Below, one piece after another: positions 23,371 to 33,183 of a stretch of 64,000 nucleotides of DNA (position 1 is its first letter; every line of letters starts with the position of its first letter). The notes under the pieces are model-generated. The model was not told where the DNA came from. It ran no database searches and saw only the letters and a program-made list of their open reading frames with translations. Source of the stretch: Laburnicola sp. R22_1 (taxonomy: Eukaryota; Ascomycota; Dothideomycetes; Pleosporales; Didymosphaeriaceae); the NCBI GenBank assembly GCA_014281115.1, contig JACONQ010000012.1, forward strand, positions 1,674,001-1,738,000, in the 5' to 3' direction. A program made the translations under genes and the position numbers.

Positions 23371-26300
23371 ATGGCTACCCCTACCACCTCGCAAGAAGCC
23401 TCCACCGCCTCGCACGAAGTCCCCATCGCCTCACAAGACAACACTGATGTGCCTGAGTATACCGGACCGTACGATCGGTATGTCAAAGGAACAGGAATAT
23501 CAGAGGAAACACTGCGCAAGGGAACAAGACCTGTGTATTGGAATGATGAGATCAACATGGCAAACAATCCTTCTCAGTTGGAAATGCAATCGTACGCGGC
23601 ATATACTATTGCTGAGTATCGTGCGTCATACCAGAAAGGGACAGCTTTCTTGGAGTCATTCCAGGAAGACTTTGAAGGATGGGAAGAACACCATTTTTTG
23701 GAGTTAGGCCGTGCGTACAAGAGAGAGCTTGTAGCAGTCCTAAGAGAAAAGGGCATTAAGCTAAGGACAGATGCTAGAGCCACAAATACTAGCAAGCTGT
23801 ACGAAGTAGCCCAAGGCAATGCAGATACCACTCGTACAACACTGCCTTCGCCAGCTCGCTCAACTCCTCGTACGCAAACACCAAGGCCAATCTCAAAGAC
23901 ACCTGAGCCAGTTAGGCTGTCGCACGAACCCGAACAGAGCAAGCCGCTGCCACCGCAGGCACCTACACAGCTGCAGGTCCCTGCAGACATCTCAAGAGAA
24001 CCTTCGCACGAGTACCAAAGACAATCCCATTCGTACGAACAACCGAATGAACCACCACTCTTCGCACATGGTACCCAACTACCACTTCGCCCACCTGCTC
24101 GCGATTATCAAACGCCGTACGGAATAGAGCCACCACTAGTCAAACGCGAATCACAGGCACTGTACCAATCTACACAGACTGAGCCTATGCTACAATCCAA
24201 CCCGTACGAGCTTCCACCCAAGCACAACCTACCTCCTCGGAGAATTCCAGCTGACAAGATGATCCAATTTCAAAAGGCATGGAACAAGGATAACAACTAT
24301 ACTGGAGCTCCGTACGACATTTTGGCAGACAAGACTAGGATCTTTATAGATCTATGCAGACGCCTAGATATTGCTGAGGATCAATACCCAGACATCTTTC
24401 CAGATATCCTTACTGGCCGTGCGGCACAGTATTACCTCCATACTATCCGTCCTGGACAATCGTGGAAGTGCTTGTACGAAGCACTTAACAGTCACTTTAA
24501 CACTACTGTTAACCATAACCAGTATTGGACAGACTGGACCACGATGACTTTCGCACGATGCCAGCGCGAGAACCCTAACAAGAGTCTGCACGAAGTCCTA
24601 GAGGCAATGATTGACAGGCTCACCCTCGCACAGAGAGCATTAGGTGCGGACTTCGCTGGGGAAATTCCTCTCCATACTGCTGTCGTACGAGCATGCCGCG
24701 GACACCTAGAGCTAGAGCAGGCTATGTTCACCCCTAAGCCTACCTGTGAAGCTCTATTTGCTGATCTCCGTGCGTCAATCCAAGTTGCAATTGATCGCCA
24801 ATCTAATCAGCACTTGCAAGAGGCTGATGCATACTACACTGATCGCAAATACAACTTTCCCGCACGAAGAGGCAGACCACCAGTCCCTCGCGGACGAGGA
24901 TTTCGCGGACGATTCGTACCATCATTATCGCGATTCAGATCCCGATCAAACGACATTCGTACGAGACCGAAGAAGTGTTTTGTGTGCCATAAGGAAGGTT
25001 GTTGGTCTTCCAACCATCCGCGCGATGAGCGTACCCGCGCGACAAGGCAGTACATCACCTTCTATGAAGAGCACAATGATGAAACGCCTTCGTACGAAAC
25101 CGTTCAGTCCTACATTCAGGACATAGAAGGGTATGATGATGAGGGACCTGCTTCGCACGAAGAAGAGGAGCAGAGTGAAGATAATGAGGACGGCAACAAT
25201 CAAGTGTCCTACCTGACCACTGCTGCCTATCTTTACCGCACGACTGGCGAACACATCTATAAGACAGAGCCAGAGGAGTGTGCGGAACAGTTTATCCTTG
25301 AAGATCGATACCGTACGACATACCAAGGTGAACTGTGGGATACAGGTGCAGCAAGGATTTCCACTGTTGGCAAAGCACAGCTAGAGGCATACGTACGAGA
25401 GAACCCCTGTACGAAGATCGATTGGACACCTAGCAACACCAACATCAGCTTTGGAGGTCAGAACCCACAAGGATCTCTAGGAACCGTACGAATCACGAAT
25501 CCAATAGGAACGGTTACCTACCACATCCTAGACACTCCAACACCATTCCTGCTGTCACTGGCAGATGCTGACAAGCTGGGTGCCTACTTCAACAATGTTC
25601 TAGATGTCATCGTACGAAAGGACGGCACAACTATACCTGTCGTACGCAAATGGGGACACCCTTTCTTCAATGTTAGCAAGGAAGAAACTGTGTCTTTCTT
25701 CACTGAACAAGAACTCCGTCGCCTTCATCGACGATTCGGACATCCCCGTACGGAAAGACTTCAGAAGATGCTTACCAACGCTGGCCATGAAGTAGATGCC
25801 ACCGTACTGAACGAAATTCAGAAGTTTTGCCACCACTGTCAATCGCACGAACAAGCCCCGCGTCGCTTCAAGTTCACTATTAAGGATGACACCCACTTTA
25901 ACTATGAGATCATCATTGATGTCGTACGCATTGGAACTAGAGACGCACTGCATGTTGTGGATGCAGACACATTATTTCAAGCTGCAATCTTCTTGAAATC
26001 AATGTCCGCACGAGATGCGTGGGAAGCCCTCTGTAGATGCTGGATCAATGTCTACCAAGGTCCACCTGACTACATCGTACATGACCCAGGTACGAACTTC
26101 GCATCAGATGAGTTCAGGAACCGCGCGAAGATTATTGGCGCAACCTGCAGGCAGATGCCCGTAGAAGCACATTGGGCAATAGGGAAGGTTGAGCGTTCGC
26201 ACGCACCCCTCCGCAGAGCCTTCGACATTCTTAAGGCTGAACTGGGAGATCGTACGGATGAGGAGGACATCCTCCAGATGGCTGTCAAAGCTATCAATGA

Positions 26301-28422
26301 CACTGCAGGCCCAGATGGCCTCGTACCCACACTGCTAGTCTTTGGCGCATATCCCAGGATTAACATAGATTCTCCCCCATCGCCCGACATTATCGCACGT
26401 ACAAATGCCGTACGAAAGGCGATGAAGATGTTGCAGAAGGAAAGGGACAAGACTAACATTAATCGTGCGCTGAACACCCGCAATGGTCCGTCAGCAGCGC
26501 ACGAAGTCCTTAAGCTCCCACTTGGATCTGAGGTCATGGTCTGGAGAGAGAAAGGTGGATGGACAGGCCCGTACAAGATCAAGGGCATTGAGGACAGAGA
26601 TGTGATCCTTGACCTAGGGAATGGTCCAGTGAAGTTTCGCTGTACGCAAGTCAAGCCGTACTATCGCGAAGAAGATCACACTTTCCCACCATCGCACGAA
26701 GCAGATGATGCCGCCCCCGTGCAAAGAGATCCTCCAGAGAAGAGGAGGAGAGGCCGCCCAAGGAAGGATGCTGTATTCCTTTCCCAAAAGGAGACAAGCG
26801 ATTGGGAACTGTCTCTGAAGCTCCGTGCGGAAGGTACAATCACAACACCTGGAGCACCTTTTGAAGAGTCAGACCGCACGGAGATGAACGCTCTAATCGC
26901 CAATGGCACATTTGAGATTCTTCTCTTTGACCCATCCAAGCATAAGGGCAGAATCTTCAACCTCCGCCTCGTACGAGAAGTTAAGGGCAAGACTACTCAA
27001 CCGTACGAGAAATCCCGCCTTGTGTTTGCTGGCCACTCCGATGAGGAGAAGGACAAAATCCTTACCCAATCACCCACCATCCAAAGAATGAGCCAGCGCC
27101 TACTCCTCGCGTTAGGAGCAAGCCTTCGGGCAACGTACGGAATGCATTTCGAACTGCGAGACATCACCCAGGCCTACATTCAGTCCACTGACAAACGGAA
27201 CCGCACGCTCTATGCTAGACCACCCAAGGAACTGCGCACGAACTTTCCGCAAGACACAATCTTCCGCATCGTACGACCACTCTATGGTGCAGCTGAATCA
27301 GGTCTTTACTGGTTCAAGACCTACCACAACCACCATAAAGAGAAACTTGGCATGAAGACTTCGTCGTACGACCCATGTCTGCTCATCACTGATGAAGGAG
27401 AGCACACCTTTGGGATCACTGGCCTTCAGACAGATGATACTCTCAGCATTGTCAATGAGAACTTCGCACGAAGAGAAGAAGAAGAGCTAAAGAAAGCAGC
27501 CTTCCGTGCGAAGGACAAGACTGTCCTTGCTGAAGACCAACCCATTGAGTTCAATGGTGGAAGAATTCGGCTTGTGCATGACACTATGGTTCTTACACAG
27601 AAAGGGCAAGCAAAGGGCCTTCGCACGATTAACCCTGAAGACAAGGGTGCCGCTCAGAGGTATGTAGAGCAGCGTGCGAGAGGCGCCTACATCGCATCTG
27701 TGTGCCAACCAGAAGCCGCATTCGATTTGTCTGTTGCCGCTCAGACTACATCACCCTCGCACGAAGACATTAAGGCATTAAACGCACGAATCCAATGGCA
27801 GATCAACAACAGTGAGCGCGGTCTCACCTTCATACCATTGGATCTTCAACGCGCGAAGCTGTTCATCTTCACTGATGGCTCATTTGCCAACAACAAGGAC
27901 CTGAGCTCACAGCTGGGATTCCTGATCGCTCTAGGCAATGAGCATCGTACGGGTAATGGCGACAACTTCAAGATCCTGGCAAACATCGTACACTGGAATT
28001 CAACCAAGTGCAAGAGAGTAACAAGGAGCGTTCTTGCCAGTGAGCTGTACGGTATGGTAGGAGGGTTTGACAATGCTATTGCTATCAGCACAACCCTCCA
28101 GAAGATCGTACGCACGCTCAGTCTACCGCCAATTCCTGTGGTTGTCTGTACAGATTCGAAGTCTCTCTATGACTGCCTCGTACGACTAGGAACCACGAAT
28201 GAGAAGCGCCTTATGATTGACATCATGTCACTCCGCGAATCGTACGAGCACCGCGAGATCTCTGAGATCAGATGGATCAATGGGAAGGACAACCCTGCTG
28301 ATGCCTGTACGAAGAAGGCCCCAAACCAGGCTCTAGAGTCCTTAATCTCTAGCAACACCTTAACAATCACTGTTGAAGCATCAGTGGATCGCCTCGAGCC
28401 CGCCCGCGCGAGCTCTTCCTAG
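23371..28422 (+). CDS. Copia-type Gag-Pol polyprotein, 1683 aa
   Basis: Single frame with no shift between Gag and Pol. Gag occupies about residues 1-600 and is rich in Pro, Gln and Ser-His/Tyr-Glu triplets. A C-x2-C-x4-C-x4-H knuckle lies at 536-549, a variant of the usual CCHC. The aspartic protease site is D-T-G-A at 657. The integrase has a zinc-binding H786, H791, C820, C823 and catalytic D850, D905, E941 (the last two spaced as DD35E). Reverse transcriptase has the first Asp in RDITQAY (D1264) and T-D-D at 1354-1356 instead of the common Y/V-D-D. RNase H has D1502, E1558, D1595 and D1644. It makes virus-like particles, copies the RNA into cDNA and inserts it. The start at 23371 is the first in-frame ATG; the stop lies just before an AT-rich stretch. 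Confidence 0.95.
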   Translation: MATPTTSQEASTASHEVPIASQDNTDVPEYTGPYDRYVKGTGISEETLRKGTRPVYWNDEINMANNPSQLEMQSYAAYTIAEYRASYQKGTAFLESFQEDFEGWEEHHFLELGRAYKRELVAVLREKGIKLRTDARATNTSKLYEVAQGNADTTRTTLPSPARSTPRTQTPRPISKTPEPVRLSHEPEQSKPLPPQAPTQLQVPADISREPSHEYQRQSHSYEQPNEPPLFAHGTQLPLRPPARDYQTPYGIEPPLVKRESQALYQSTQTEPMLQSNPYELPPKHNLPPRRIPADKMIQFQKAWNKDNNYTGAPYDILADKTRIFIDLCRRLDIAEDQYPDIFPDILTGRAAQYYLHTIRPGQSWKCLYEALNSHFNTTVNHNQYWTDWTTMTFARCQRENPNKSLHEVLEAMIDRLTLAQRALGADFAGEIPLHTAVVRACRGHLELEQAMFTPKPTCEALFADLRASIQVAIDRQSNQHLQEADAYYTDRKYNFPARRGRPPVPRGRGFRGRFVPSLSRFRSRSNDIRTRPKKCFVCHKEGCWSSNHPRDERTRATRQYITFYEEHNDETPSYETVQSYIQDIEGYDDEGPASHEEEEQSEDNEDGNNQVSYLTTAAYLYRTTGEHIYKTEPEECAEQFILEDRYRTTYQGELWDTGAARISTVGKAQLEAYVRENPCTKIDWTPSNTNISFGGQNPQGSLGTVRITNPIGTVTYHILDTPTPFLLSLADADKLGAYFNNVLDVIVRKDGTTIPVVRKWGHPFFNVSKEETVSFFTEQELRRLHRRFGHPRTERLQKMLTNAGHEVDATVLNEIQKFCHHCQSHEQAPRRFKFTIKDDTHFNYEIIIDVVRIGTRDALHVVDADTLFQAAIFLKSMSARDAWEALCRCWINVYQGPPDYIVHDPGTNFASDEFRNRAKIIGATCRQMPVEAHWAIGKVERSHAPLRRAFDILKAELGDRTDEEDILQMAVKAINDTAGPDGLVPTLLVFGAYPRINIDSPPSPDIIARTNAVRKAMKMLQKERDKTNINRALNTRNGPSAAHEVLKLPLGSEVMVWREKGGWTGPYKIKGIEDRDVILDLGNGPVKFRCTQVKPYYREEDHTFPPSHEADDAAPVQRDPPEKRRRGRPRKDAVFLSQKETSDWELSLKLRAEGTITTPGAPFEESDRTEMNALIANGTFEILLFDPSKHKGRIFNLRLVREVKGKTTQPYEKSRLVFAGHSDEEKDKILTQSPTIQRMSQRLLLALGASLRATYGMHFELRDITQAYIQSTDKRNRTLYARPPKELRTNFPQDTIFRIVRPLYGAAESGLYWFKTYHNHHKEKLGMKTSSYDPCLLITDEGEHTFGITGLQTDDTLSIVNENFARREEEELKKAAFRAKDKTVLAEDQPIEFNGGRIRLVHDTMVLTQKGQAKGLRTINPEDKGAAQRYVEQRARGAYIASVCQPEAAFDLSVAAQTTSPSHEDIKALNARIQWQINNSERGLTFIPLDLQRAKLFIFTDGSFANNKDLSSQLGFLIALGNEHRTGNGDNFKILANIVHWNSTKCKRVTRSVLASELYGMVGGFDNAIAISTTLQKIVRTLSLPPIPVVVCTDSKSLYDCLVRLGTTNEKRLMIDIMSLRESYEHREISEIRWINGKDNPADACTKKAPNQALESLISSNTLTITVEASVDRLEPARASSS

Positions 28423-29782
28423 CCTCCACACAGGACTATTTCCTTATTGTTTATTTATTCTTTCGCGCGATACATTTATTTAATTCTTTCCGCACGCACA
28501 CATTACTTAAAAATGCGTTTTTTTCCTATCTATTTATTCGCACAGAAAGAGAAGAGACACAGCACACATTCATTTAGAGAAGAGTTTTTCATTTCAGTAC
28601 TTATGGACAATGTCCAGAAGTGTCTATCCTACCATCCAGCCCTATCCCGTGCGATGATCGCACCTAGCACCATGGCTCTGCCACACGCAAGAACCGCACG
28701 ATCCCGCCTGGAAGTTTGCCACCGTACGACACTCAGTAAAGGGCCCAGGGCCAGAGTTACCGCCACAGCGGTGAGCGCACGCAGTGCCCCTAAGGACACC
28801 GCGCGACTGGACAAGAAGCGCGCGAAAGTAGCCCTCGCGCCGAATGAGCTTAGCAACCCACAGACGCAGGTCCGTACCAGCCGCAAGAATGACATCGACA
28901 TCGTGCGAAGGCAGATGTGCGACACGCAACTCCTCAGCCTATTTTCCACAGTTAGCATCCGTACGAAAGCAAACAATGGAGGAACTTACATTGATGGAGA
29001 TGCCCTGGATGAACGTACGGTTCGCCTGGGAACCAGTTGGGAGGGTGATGCGCATTCTTCCGCCCGGAAGAGCCACTACAGTGGCATTGAAGCCAGGGAG
29101 GCCCAGCTGGTTGAGACCCGCCGGTACAAGCGCCATTGTCTACACCAAGTCAGCATCGTACGGAGACAAGACATCATACAACAAGGGACACAATTCAGCA
29201 CCGTACGAAACAGGGAATTAGCTTAACAAAAGAGAAAAGAGCCAGGGAGAAGGGACACGTACGGAGAGATGTTCGAAGTGGAGGATAAGAGAGAGAAGGA
29301 CAGAGGGAGGAAAGCCCACCTTATATGCCTCTCCCTTCTGTCCAGAGCCTCAATTCCTACCCCTCATCGGCGTTTGTCTTCCCCTCATCCAACGTTGCAC
29401 GATTGCCCAACATCGCTGCCTGAACAGATAAGACAACTAGGTCCACCCATCGTACGAGGAACAAACTGAGCAAAAGAACTCCGTACGAACAACACATCGT
29501 CGCCGCAATCTTGTTGTTGACTGCGCAATCTTACCCTTGACCGCTATTGGCCAGACCGCTACTCCACCACTGATAAGCCTGATCGCGCCTCCGACAAATG
29601 GCAGCAAAGTACGACAAATAGTTACTTGATAGAATCTTCCTGTTAACTAGAGCAAACTAGCCAGAGCAGGAGGCGTACGGACAGGGGAATAATGAATGGA
29701 CAGGGTGAATATTGGCAAGTAGATAGTTCGTGCGGAGGAAGGGAGAACCACTAACAGCAACCTCAAAACAAAAAGTTGCCAG
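28423..29782 (+). other. Long 3' region of the Copia element
   Basis: 1.36 kb between the Gag-Pol stop and the 3' LTR, much longer than in typical Copia elements, where the polypurine tract follows pol closely. Base composition and CGTACG loading match the rest of the element, so it is part of it and not a later insertion. A purine-rich run (gcggaggaagggaga) ends about 35 bp before the LTR, and the bases directly at the LTR (aaaacaaaaag) are a weaker polypurine-tract candidate. Confidence 0.7.
28447..29226 (+). CDS. Possible second ORF (259 aa) downstream of Gag-Pol
   Basis: Open frame beginning 25 bases after the Gag-Pol stop, within the Copia element. The first ~35 residues are hydrophobic and aromatic (MFIYSFARYIYLIL...), followed by a basic Ser/Thr/Arg-rich stretch and a C-terminal part with ANNGGTYIDGDALDERT. 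I recognise no family. A competing frame at 28844-29221 (125 aa) covers the same DNA and also reads plausibly at its C-terminus (VRFAWEPVGRVMRILPPG), so at most one is real. It could be a third-ORF product, a captured host fragment, or chance in GC-balanced DNA. Confidence 0.3.
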   Translation: MFIYSFARYIYLILSARTHYLKMRFFPIYLFAQKEKRHSTHSFREEFFISVLMDNVQKCLSYHPALSRAMIAPSTMALPHARTARSRLEVCHRTTLSKGPRARVTATAVSARSAPKDTARLDKKRAKVALAPNELSNPQTQVRTSRKNDIDIVRRQMCDTQLLSLFSTVSIRTKANNGGTYIDGDALDERTVRLGTSWEGDAHSSARKSHYSGIEAREAQLVETRRYKRHCLHQVSIVRRQDIIQQGTQFSTVRNRELA

Positions 29783-30070
29783 TGTCCGTACACCGTACGG
29801 GCAAGGGCACCTGAGGGTGTTGAGGTTTCAATATTGCCGCACGATGGCATCACGTGGGGATCACGTGATGCCCGTGCGCCGCGGCCCGTGCGCCGCAAGA
29901 TCTTCTCCTTTCCATCCGCACCCTCTCTAGAGACAAGCAATCAATACCAAGTCGTTCTGTTATGTTATTTCCTTTCCTCGTACGATCGCCCCGTACACCC
30001 TCCACGCTTGCCAGTATAGAGGATTAGAATTCGATGTCTATACAGCTAGCTGTAGAGTACCCATTCAACA
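29783..30070 (+). repeat. 3' LTR of the Copia element
   Basis: 288 bp, identical by eye to the 5' LTR. It is followed by gtatagtc, where the interrupted Gypsy sequence resumes. Confidence 0.95.
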
Positions 30071-31056
30071 GTATAGTCTTATATAACTAGCTATAGCAGT
30101 ATATATCTAAATATATAATAAAATAACTATAAAAAAGTATCTTAAAATGAGCACATCTTAGTACGCGTCTTCTATATCTATTATTAAAACTACTAGAAAG
30201 ATAAGATCTAAGGTATTTAATATATAATTACCTATGCAATTAACGCTATATAAAGCGTAATTATAGGCTACACTAAGCTTATTATTAAAAGATCTACTAG
30301 CGCGTATAAATAGATAGATTTAGACCTATTATTAGACATAATATAGATTTTAATAATATACAGCGTTAAGAAAGGTAATAAAAAAAATAGTATTTCTTAT
30401 ATAATATAGACTTCTTATAAGTACACTATTATACTATTTAGACTTACTAGAGCTTCTAGTACTTTTTAAATATATTATTAATAAAATACGTTTAACAACA
30501 TCTAGATAACTTCTATATAGCTTACTTAGATAATATACTTATATATAGTAAAATTAAAAAGGAGTTATATTAAACACGTAATTAGACTAGTATATTATAA
30601 ACTTAAATAAGCTAGTTTTATATCTAAATTTAATAAGTGTTATATTTAAAGTTAAATAAGGTTAAGTATCTAAATTATACTAACTACTAAGACGTATAAA
30701 ATAGACCCTAAAAAGGTTTTAGGTACGTATATAACTAGCAGTTGCTATAGTTACTTAAAGTATATATAGGCTTTTCCAGATTTTATAAACTTCTACTAAT
30801 AATTTATTAAAGGTTTTAGTTAGATTGCTCGCCTACTAATAAATCTAACTAAAGCGTAATATGCGTAAAGAACTAGCTTATTAAACTAGAGAGCTATTAT
30901 AGCAACTGTATTTAAAGCTATTAAGTAGGCTTTATAATAGTATCTATCCTGGTCTATTTAATTGCTTAGATAAGAAAACCTGAGCTAGAGAGCTACTTCG
31001 CGTTAGACTTATTACTATAGCAGTACTATTATAAAAGTAAGTAGGGCGTCACTATA
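30071..31056 (+). pseudogene. Gypsy reverse transcriptase remnant (5' piece)
   Basis: Stop-riddled plus-strand translation follows Gypsy RT order. There is an N-terminal stretch near 30190-30360, then FRLTRASSTF (30440-30475), then LDNFYIAYLDNILIYS at about 30500-30550, where the second Asp of YLDD is Asn. Next comes the FSRFYKLL...IKGF region downstream of the fingers-palm (30770-30830). The frame continues after the pogo-like insertion at 31057. RIP stops and shifts; inactive. Confidence 0.75.
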
Positions 31057-33181
31057 CCGTAGCTTGGCAGTCCTCCTATGACTAAGCAATTAAATTACCC
31101 CCAACACGATCGCTCGACCAGCAACATGAGGCTACTAAGCTACCCACAATCAATATTATCACGAGATTTTCTGGAGTTAAGGTCTCCTAGGCCTGTAGAT
31201 AATTGCTAGCTACTCAGATTATAGATATCTACTTAGTGTTCTAATAATTCGGCCACTGCGCGATGAGGGCGTTGATAGAGCAGATGCAGCTTTATCAACG
31301 CGTATAGGTGCCAACGCAGGCTTTTTTTCTTAATAGGTAGAACAGTAGACTCTAAAGCCTTTTTATTACCCTTTTTAGCTAATTTAATGCGATTTTAAAG
31401 TTGTTGATTGGCCCTACAAGTCTGTTAATTAAGGCGTCGCTCAGAAGCCTTATCGGCCCTCTGCTTTGCGCGCGCATCTCTAGCAGCTGCTTAAGCAACA
31501 CGCTTCTCCTAGAGTAGTCTTACTTTAAGCTACTAGCTAGCTTAACAGGCCTCTGCTTGCTCACTTTTTTAAAGCTGTAGTTGCTGCGCTTTAGCATCTT
31601 TTTCATATTAATAATCACGTGCCCGCTGTACGCTATAAGGTGACTAGAAAATAGCTCCACCATAATACTCATCTGGCCGATCAAGAGGTAGAGGCCTGCC
31701 TCGCTTTAAGCGTTTCTTCTGCCTTGCTAGAGCCTCCTGCAGGCCTTTGTTTTCATGCTCTAGGAGTTACTTTTATACAGAAATTGAGTGTACAGTTCAA
31801 CTTAGCTTCTTGGCCTTATTACTACCCCCTACATTAACAATAGCCTTTAGAAGCCTATTAATCTTTCTCTAATCTAAAGCACTAAGTACTAAGGTTAAGC
31901 TCTCTCGTAATTGTTGATTAGAAGGCACAGCCTAATCAAATCGCTTGAGAATAGTTATCAGATCCAGCGGGGAGATGCCTATAGCTTTAAAGGCCTAGAG
32001 TATTAATAGCTGCCTCATAGTGTTAACCCAAGCCTTCTAGAATAGGCTGAAGAAGTCTCTCTTAGCAATAGAGGCTAGCCCCTAGCTGTTCTATAGGAAG
32101 GCTAATAGCTCATTTAAATACGCAGTTAATAGAGGCTTAAACACGCAGACATCTAGAGGCTGCAACGTATGGGTTAAATAGGGTAGATAGATGGCTAACA
32201 GGATCCTATTACAATCACAATAGTCAATAAAATTCATAGTGGTATAAGATCCATAGCCATTAAGGATTAATAGTCAATATAATTATCCAGCTTTTAACTT
32301 TGTGAGGCGATTAAACACCTGTTAAAGCCATGCTAGGCCTATCTAATTATTTGTCTAGCCAGATTCTAATGCTATAATAAAGGCCTAATAGTGTTAAGAA
32401 TTAAGGTCCTCTATTCAACTTAATTATATATCCGTAGAGGTGGCCTAATAGATTAGAGCTAGATCTAGGGCAGATCTGTCGGTGCATATACAGGCTATGA
32501 GTGATATCCACTCGCAGCTGCCATCCTAGATAGCTTGCCTTACAGCCTTGCTCTCGTACAGAGGCCTATTAAAGATCCTCTTTAAGCGGGAGGTGATGCT
32601 GAGTAGGAAGCCTTTCTCGTCCATATTGTAGATATCTCGAGCCTCGATCTAATATTACTTAATCTTTTATTATAGGAGGTTAAAGTAGAGCTTATATTTA
32701 GCTAAGAAATCAGATTTATAGCGATTACTATTAATGCTAGCTGTCTATTATAATATTAAGGATTTAGCGTTGCGCCTAACAAAGCGATTAACCTATAATA
32801 AGCTAACCTCCTTTTTAGCTATAGTAGAGGCAAAGCTTTGTATTATAAGCTGTGTAGGAGAAAGGCCACGTTTAGTAAGACGTTTAATATAGCGTAGAAG
32901 CTCCTATTCTTATTTTTTGCTAAGATTTCGACGCGTAGAGTTGGTAGTTGCACGCGCCTGTGTAAGGCGTTAATGCCTTCGCATTAACATAGTCCGCACA
33001 ACATCATAGTCCTTCGCAATTTAATTGTATAAAAAATATTCTGCTAGTTCTCGCGATTCGATTACTGCAATTGCGGCCTTAATTAGATCCATATTAGTGG
33101 ATATGCGGCGTGTTAAAGTTAGACTATCGCATTAGTGGAGTGTGTATTGACTAACGCTGTGCACTAACTGCCAAGCTACGG
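31057..33181 (-). mobile_element. Pogo/Fot1-like transposon inserted in Gypsy RNase H
   Basis: Inverted ends ccgtagcttggcagt and the complement of actgccaagctacgg. TA is duplicated at 31055-31056 and 33182-33183. Length 2125 bp. Transposase is on the minus strand. It is less AT-rich than its surroundings, so younger or less mutated. Joining its flanks restores a continuous Gypsy translation, which confirms the boundaries. Confidence 0.88.
31240..33092 (-). pseudogene. Pogo-like DDE transposase pseudogene
   Basis: Read on the minus strand from MDLIKAAIAVIES. There is an N-terminal pipsqueak/CENP-B-type helix-turn-helix, a Tc5-type DNA-binding region (KRLTKRGLSPT), then the DDE domain with YNMDEKGFLL (first Asp kept). 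LLILNGYGSYTT has the second Asp as Asn. HTLQPLDVCVFKPL follows, and a long basic, probably coiled C-terminal tail (KKRLKRGRPLPLDRP...). About ten or more TAG/TAA stops are seen, so it is inactive. It is close in layout to the transposase inside element C at 49797-51118. Confidence 0.8.
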
Positions 33182-33183
33182 TA

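Larger units (their letters stand above)
22552..30070 (+). mobile_element. Intact Ty1/Copia-type LTR retrotransposon, unmutated by RIP
   Basis: 7519 bp. Identical 288-bp LTRs with TG...CA ends, a 531-bp leader, one 1683-aa Gag-Pol ORF with Gag-protease-integrase-RT-RNase H order (the Copia hallmark), and a 1.36-kb 3' region. Base composition is balanced and CpA/TpG are abundant, in sharp contrast to both flanks. Left flank ...tatag and right flank g-tatag are compatible with a 5-bp target duplication only if one extra base lies at the 3' junction. No clear primer-binding site was recognised after the 5' LTR; ggttgactaacc just inside it forms a small hairpin. Likely recent and potentially competent. 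Confidence 0.95.

Noticed and set aside
26070..26654. 194-codon minus-strand open frame inside the Copia Gag-Pol
   Set aside because: It lies antisense to the integrase domain, whose catalytic residues are all present on the plus strand; codon-level support favours the sense frame.
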